Below the pieces are notes generated by a model that made no database searches, was not told the DNA's origin, and worked only from the letters and a program-made list of their open reading frames with translations. Source: Candidatus Bathyarchaeota archaeon (GTDB taxonomy: Archaea > Thermoproteota > Bathyarchaeia > Bathyarchaeales > WAQA01). From it: a stretch of 7,897 bases of DNA. The position numbers were made by a program, and so were the translations under genes. The stretch is taken from assembly GCA_015520475.1 (NCBI GenBank), contig WAQA01000005.1:1-7897 (forward strand). Reading direction: 5' to 3'. This document shows positions 6,565 to 7,897 of this stretch, one piece after another. Position 1 is the first letter of the stretch; every line of letters begins with the position of its first letter.

Positions 6565-6830
6565 GCAGCATACATCGGTGAACCACCCCTAGTTATTGTG
6601 TGGGGTTTCCTCCCTTTACTTGCCCTCCATCACTTTTAGGCTTAGAGAGCCGGTGTGGAGGCTTACTCCGCATAGAGAGCGGGAGGTTCAGAGGGGCTCA
6701 CGACTCCTCCTGCCCCGCAAGATATACTCGCAGGATCTGCTACACATAGGAGCGGGGAGGAATCCCACTTAAAAGGTTTATCGCAACTCATCGCCTCCCT
6801 CTCAGACAGGGTCTTCCTGCGAGATTAAGA
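6565..6830 (+). ncRNA. Candidate structured RNA, family unknown
   Basis: This GC-rich block (about 63% at 6661-6720, against under 40% to its right) has no credible gene and many complementary segments. A hairpin at 6624-6661 pairs CCTCCA with TGGAGG, CAC with GTG and GGCT with AGCC around a TAGAG loop. Positions 6603-6615 pair with 6754-6766 with one mismatch. CTCGCAGGA at 6727-6735 is a perfect complement of 6815-6823. Smaller hairpins occur at 6666-6685 and 6804-6814. The last two long-range pairings would cross, implying a pseudoknot or alternative folds. G-U pairs in the 6603-6615 helix suggest the plus strand. GTATAAAC at 6539-6546 could be a TATA box giving a start near 6567. I looked for hallmarks of tRNA, 5S rRNA, SRP helix 8 and RNase P RNA and found none. 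G- and C-rich tracts can also pair by chance. Confidence 0.38.
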
Positions 6831-6838
6831 TAAAAAAG
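6831..6838 (-). terminator. Possible T-run terminator downstream of the Cys-rich gene
   Basis: On the minus strand a run of six T lies at 6837-6832, about 95 bases after the stop of the small Cys-rich gene and just before the RNA-like block. It could stop leftward transcription before the block. The evidence is only the T-run. Confidence 0.3.
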
Positions 6839-6932
6839 GGAGATTGGATCTATATCCACAGCACTCCTATCTGGACAATTATAATGGGTCATATTCATCC
6901 TTTTAGTTAAGGAGCGATATTTACGGTGACAG

Positions 6933-7064
6933 TTACTCTTCTTTTACTCGTTTGAAGTCTTCACATGCTTCGCTGTCAAGATATCGGAAGTCACCCTTCA
7001 ACCTACATTGGATAACTGGTGGACATTGCATCTCAGCATACTCGCATTCTGCACATGTAGGCAT
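6933..7064 (-). CDS. Small cysteine-rich, probably metal-binding protein
   Basis: This encodes a 43-residue protein too short for most gene finders. It begins MPTCAECEYAEMQCPPVIQC and has cysteines at 4, 7, 14, 20 and 34, including one CxxC. The spacing suggests zinc or iron-sulfur binding. The second half, RLKGDFRYLDSEACEDFKRV, is charged and ends in KEE. An AGGTGA Shine-Dalgarno site lies 8 bases before the ATG, and an AT-rich TATA-like element stands at a sensible distance, which argues for a real gene. The layout of a Cys-rich head followed by a lone Cys in an acidic-basic tail loosely recalls the small iron-sulfur subunits of some glycyl radical enzymes, but no such enzyme is present here, so I assign no function. 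It lies downstream of the OsmC-like gene on the same strand, about 350 bases away, so it probably has its own promoter. Confidence 0.72.
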   Translation of the reverse strand: MPTCAECEYAEMQCPPVIQCRLKGDFRYLDSEACEDFKRVKEE

Positions 7065-7098
7065 ATTATGATTCACCTAGATTTAAGGGGTGATTGAG

Positions 7099-7112
7099 CA
7101 ATATTAATTTTG
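7099..7112 (-). promoter_or_regulatory. Possible TATA element for the Cys-rich small gene
   Basis: On the minus strand AAAATTAATATT (around 7111-7100) lies about 25 bases upstream of position 7080. It would give a leader of some 16 bases carrying the AGGTGA site. The surrounding sequence is AT-rich, so the match is only suggestive. Confidence 0.35.
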
Positions 7113-7146
7113 ATGCTTTTCTCATGTTTTTATTAATTCTTGTTTG

Positions 7147-7395
7147 CTAGTTTATGCTTAACCTCTCCAATGGCTTGTCAATAGCGCTCATTCTCCCCGT
7201 TGAAGCAGGGAGCCTTTCCGCCTTCTTTCTATTGACGCTTTCCACGACTGAGGCTGGGGGATCCGTCGCCCTTGAGGAGCATATTATCCCCTTCGAGATG
7301 TGTCAAGGCAGCCCCCTTAGAAAACCTAAAGGTTCAGCTATCCATCCATCAACTTTACTTAAATCTATCTATGAAGAGAGAACCCCCCAATTCAT
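7147..7395 (-). pseudogene. Possible decayed reading frame with two in-frame stops
   Basis: One minus-strand frame runs from an ATG at 7395 to TAG at 7147-7149, broken by TAG at 7369-7371 and TGA at 7303-7305. Reading across gives segments MNWGVLSS, KVDGWIAEPLGFLRGLP and a final stretch containing ATDPPASVVESVNRKKAER then LPASTGRMSAIDKPLERL. The last 51 codons have a protein-like composition, with regular helix-like charge spacing, but lack a start. I do not recognise the family. It may be a remnant of a lost gene next to the OsmC-like gene, or chance. An uninterrupted 91-codon frame covers the same bases on the plus strand (7154-7429) but lacks a ribosome site. Beyond this, 7065-7412 shows only AT-rich leader sequence. 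Confidence 0.22.
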
Positions 7396-7412
7396 CTCAT
7401 GGATAAGATTTC

Positions 7413-7862
7413 TTAGCGACGTTCTGTAATTATCTTATAGTTGATTTCTATCCCTTTTTTTATGCTTCTACTCATTAAACATCCTCTTTTGAAGAGGTTT
7501 TCCACTCTAGAGAGTCTCTTCAAATCATCTTGATCACCTTTAATCTCTAAGTTTATCATCAGATCTATTCTGTCAACGTAGAGTCTACCCTTCTCATCCT
7601 TTGAGGTTACAGGGACCGCTTCAGCCCTTAACACGCTGAAATCAACCTTGGCCCATTTAAGGAGGAAATATAATGTGGAGCACATACATTCTGCAAGCGC
7701 GGCTGCTAAGAGTTTACGGGCTTCTCCACCCATCTTCTCGGAGGGAACACCCTTTCTCTTGATTGTTACATCATTCATAAGTTCACTGTTAAATTTTATC
7801 TCCAGATCTTCCCCTTCAATCCATTCAAGCGTAACTTTAGTTTCTGATTTGAGGGCAGACAT
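7413..7862 (-). CDS. OsmC/Ohr family thiol protein
   Basis: This is an OsmC-like protein of 149 residues, normal for the family. OsmC and Ohr proteins reduce organic hydroperoxides in the cytoplasm using a cysteine pair. The first catalytic-type cysteine is in the family helix EARKLLAAALAECMCSTLYF (Cys59, with an extra Cys61), and the second is Cys128 in LFKRGCLMSRSIKKGIEI, matching the family CP/LxSRS segment. The N-terminal half forms the expected strands (KVTLEWIEGEDLEIKFN). Many archaeal OsmC-like proteins are not proven peroxidases, so substrate and activity are open. The ATG at 7862 has GGTG about 6 bases upstream. It lies upstream of the Cys-rich small gene on the same strand, and the window ends 35 bases to its right, so its promoter is only partly visible. 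Confidence 0.9.
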   Translation of the reverse strand: MSALKSETKVTLEWIEGEDLEIKFNSELMNDVTIKRKGVPSEKMGGEARKLLAAALAECMCSTLYFLLKWAKVDFSVLRAEAVPVTSKDEKGRLYVDRIDLMINLEIKGDQDDLKRLSRVENLFKRGCLMSRSIKKGIEINYKIITERR

Positions 7863-7897
7863 ATTTCACACCAGATAAGAATAAACTGTCTCTTGAA

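Noticed and set aside
6577..6840. Known RNA families for the GC-rich block (RNase P RNA, SRP RNA, 5S, tRNA)
   Set aside because: I looked on both strands for the GGAGGAAGUCC and ACAGAA/GGCUUA elements of RNase P RNA, the GGAGCAG side of SRP helix 8, 5S consensus and a tRNA T-arm, and found no convincing match.
6790..6898. 36-codon minus-strand frame between the Cys-rich gene and the RNA-like block
   Set aside because: It ends inside the GC-rich block, has only a poor AAGGATG-like site too close to the start, and no family resemblance.
7154..7429. Uninterrupted 91-codon plus-strand frame
   Set aside because: It has no Shine-Dalgarno site, overlaps the OsmC-like gene's 3' end on the other strand, and its Ser/Leu-rich composition looks like the complement of a coding frame. 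A leaderless start from the T-rich stretch at 7126-7138 cannot be excluded.
1..7897. CRISPR array, insertion sequence or integrase signatures
   Set aside because: No regularly spaced direct repeats, terminal inverted repeats or transposase/integrase-like protein were seen.

Overview
The window is archaeal chromosome. A dense run of archaeal/eukaryotic-type ribosomal protein genes (S4e, uS14 with four zinc cysteines, the archaeal form of uS17) is interleaved with rnp1, the archaeal RNase P protein Rpp29, an arrangement seen only in Archaea. Most internal genes have Shine-Dalgarno sites of the GGTGA/GGAGG type, overlap or nearly touch, and use AGA, AGG and ATA codons freely, as in many thermophilic or TACK-group archaea. 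No eIF1/SUI1 gene lies between rpl29 and rnp1, which differs from the usual euryarchaeal order. A TACK lineage, possibly Bathyarchaeia, is a guess that I cannot confirm from this window.

Layout. (1) Positions 70-4763, minus strand: an eleven-gene operon read right to left, rpl22-rps3-rpl29-rnp1-rps17-rpl14-rpl24-rps4e-rpl5-rps14-rps8. It starts at rpl22 behind its own TATA-like elements, so the usual upstream genes (rpl3, rpl4, rpl23, rpl2, rps19) are not here. After rps8 the last 69 bases show no recognisable rpl6 start. (2) Positions 4764-5011: a divergent intergenic promoter region. (3) Positions 5012-6433, plus strand: a cytoplasmic sulfatase-fold hydrolase with Thr in place of the formylglycine Cys/Ser, so probably not a classical sulfatase. 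(4) Positions 6434-6932: about 500 bases without a convincing gene, holding a GC-rich block with several complementary segments that looks like a structured RNA on the plus strand; I could not assign it to a known family. (5) Positions 6933-7064, minus strand: a 43-residue cysteine-rich protein with a strong Shine-Dalgarno site. (6) Positions 7065-7412: AT-rich leader and what may be a decayed coding remnant. (7) Positions 7413-7862, minus strand: an OsmC/Ohr-like thiol protein.

The ribosomal genes supply parts of both subunits around the peptide exit tunnel, the central protuberance and the mRNA channel, together with an RNase P subunit, linking translation to tRNA 5' maturation. The right-hand genes are accessory: a metal-dependent phospho/sulfo-ester hydrolase, a small metal-binding protein and a redox thiol protein, with no evident single pathway. 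The least explained elements are the RNA-like block, the Thr-type hydrolase and the Cys-rich small protein.
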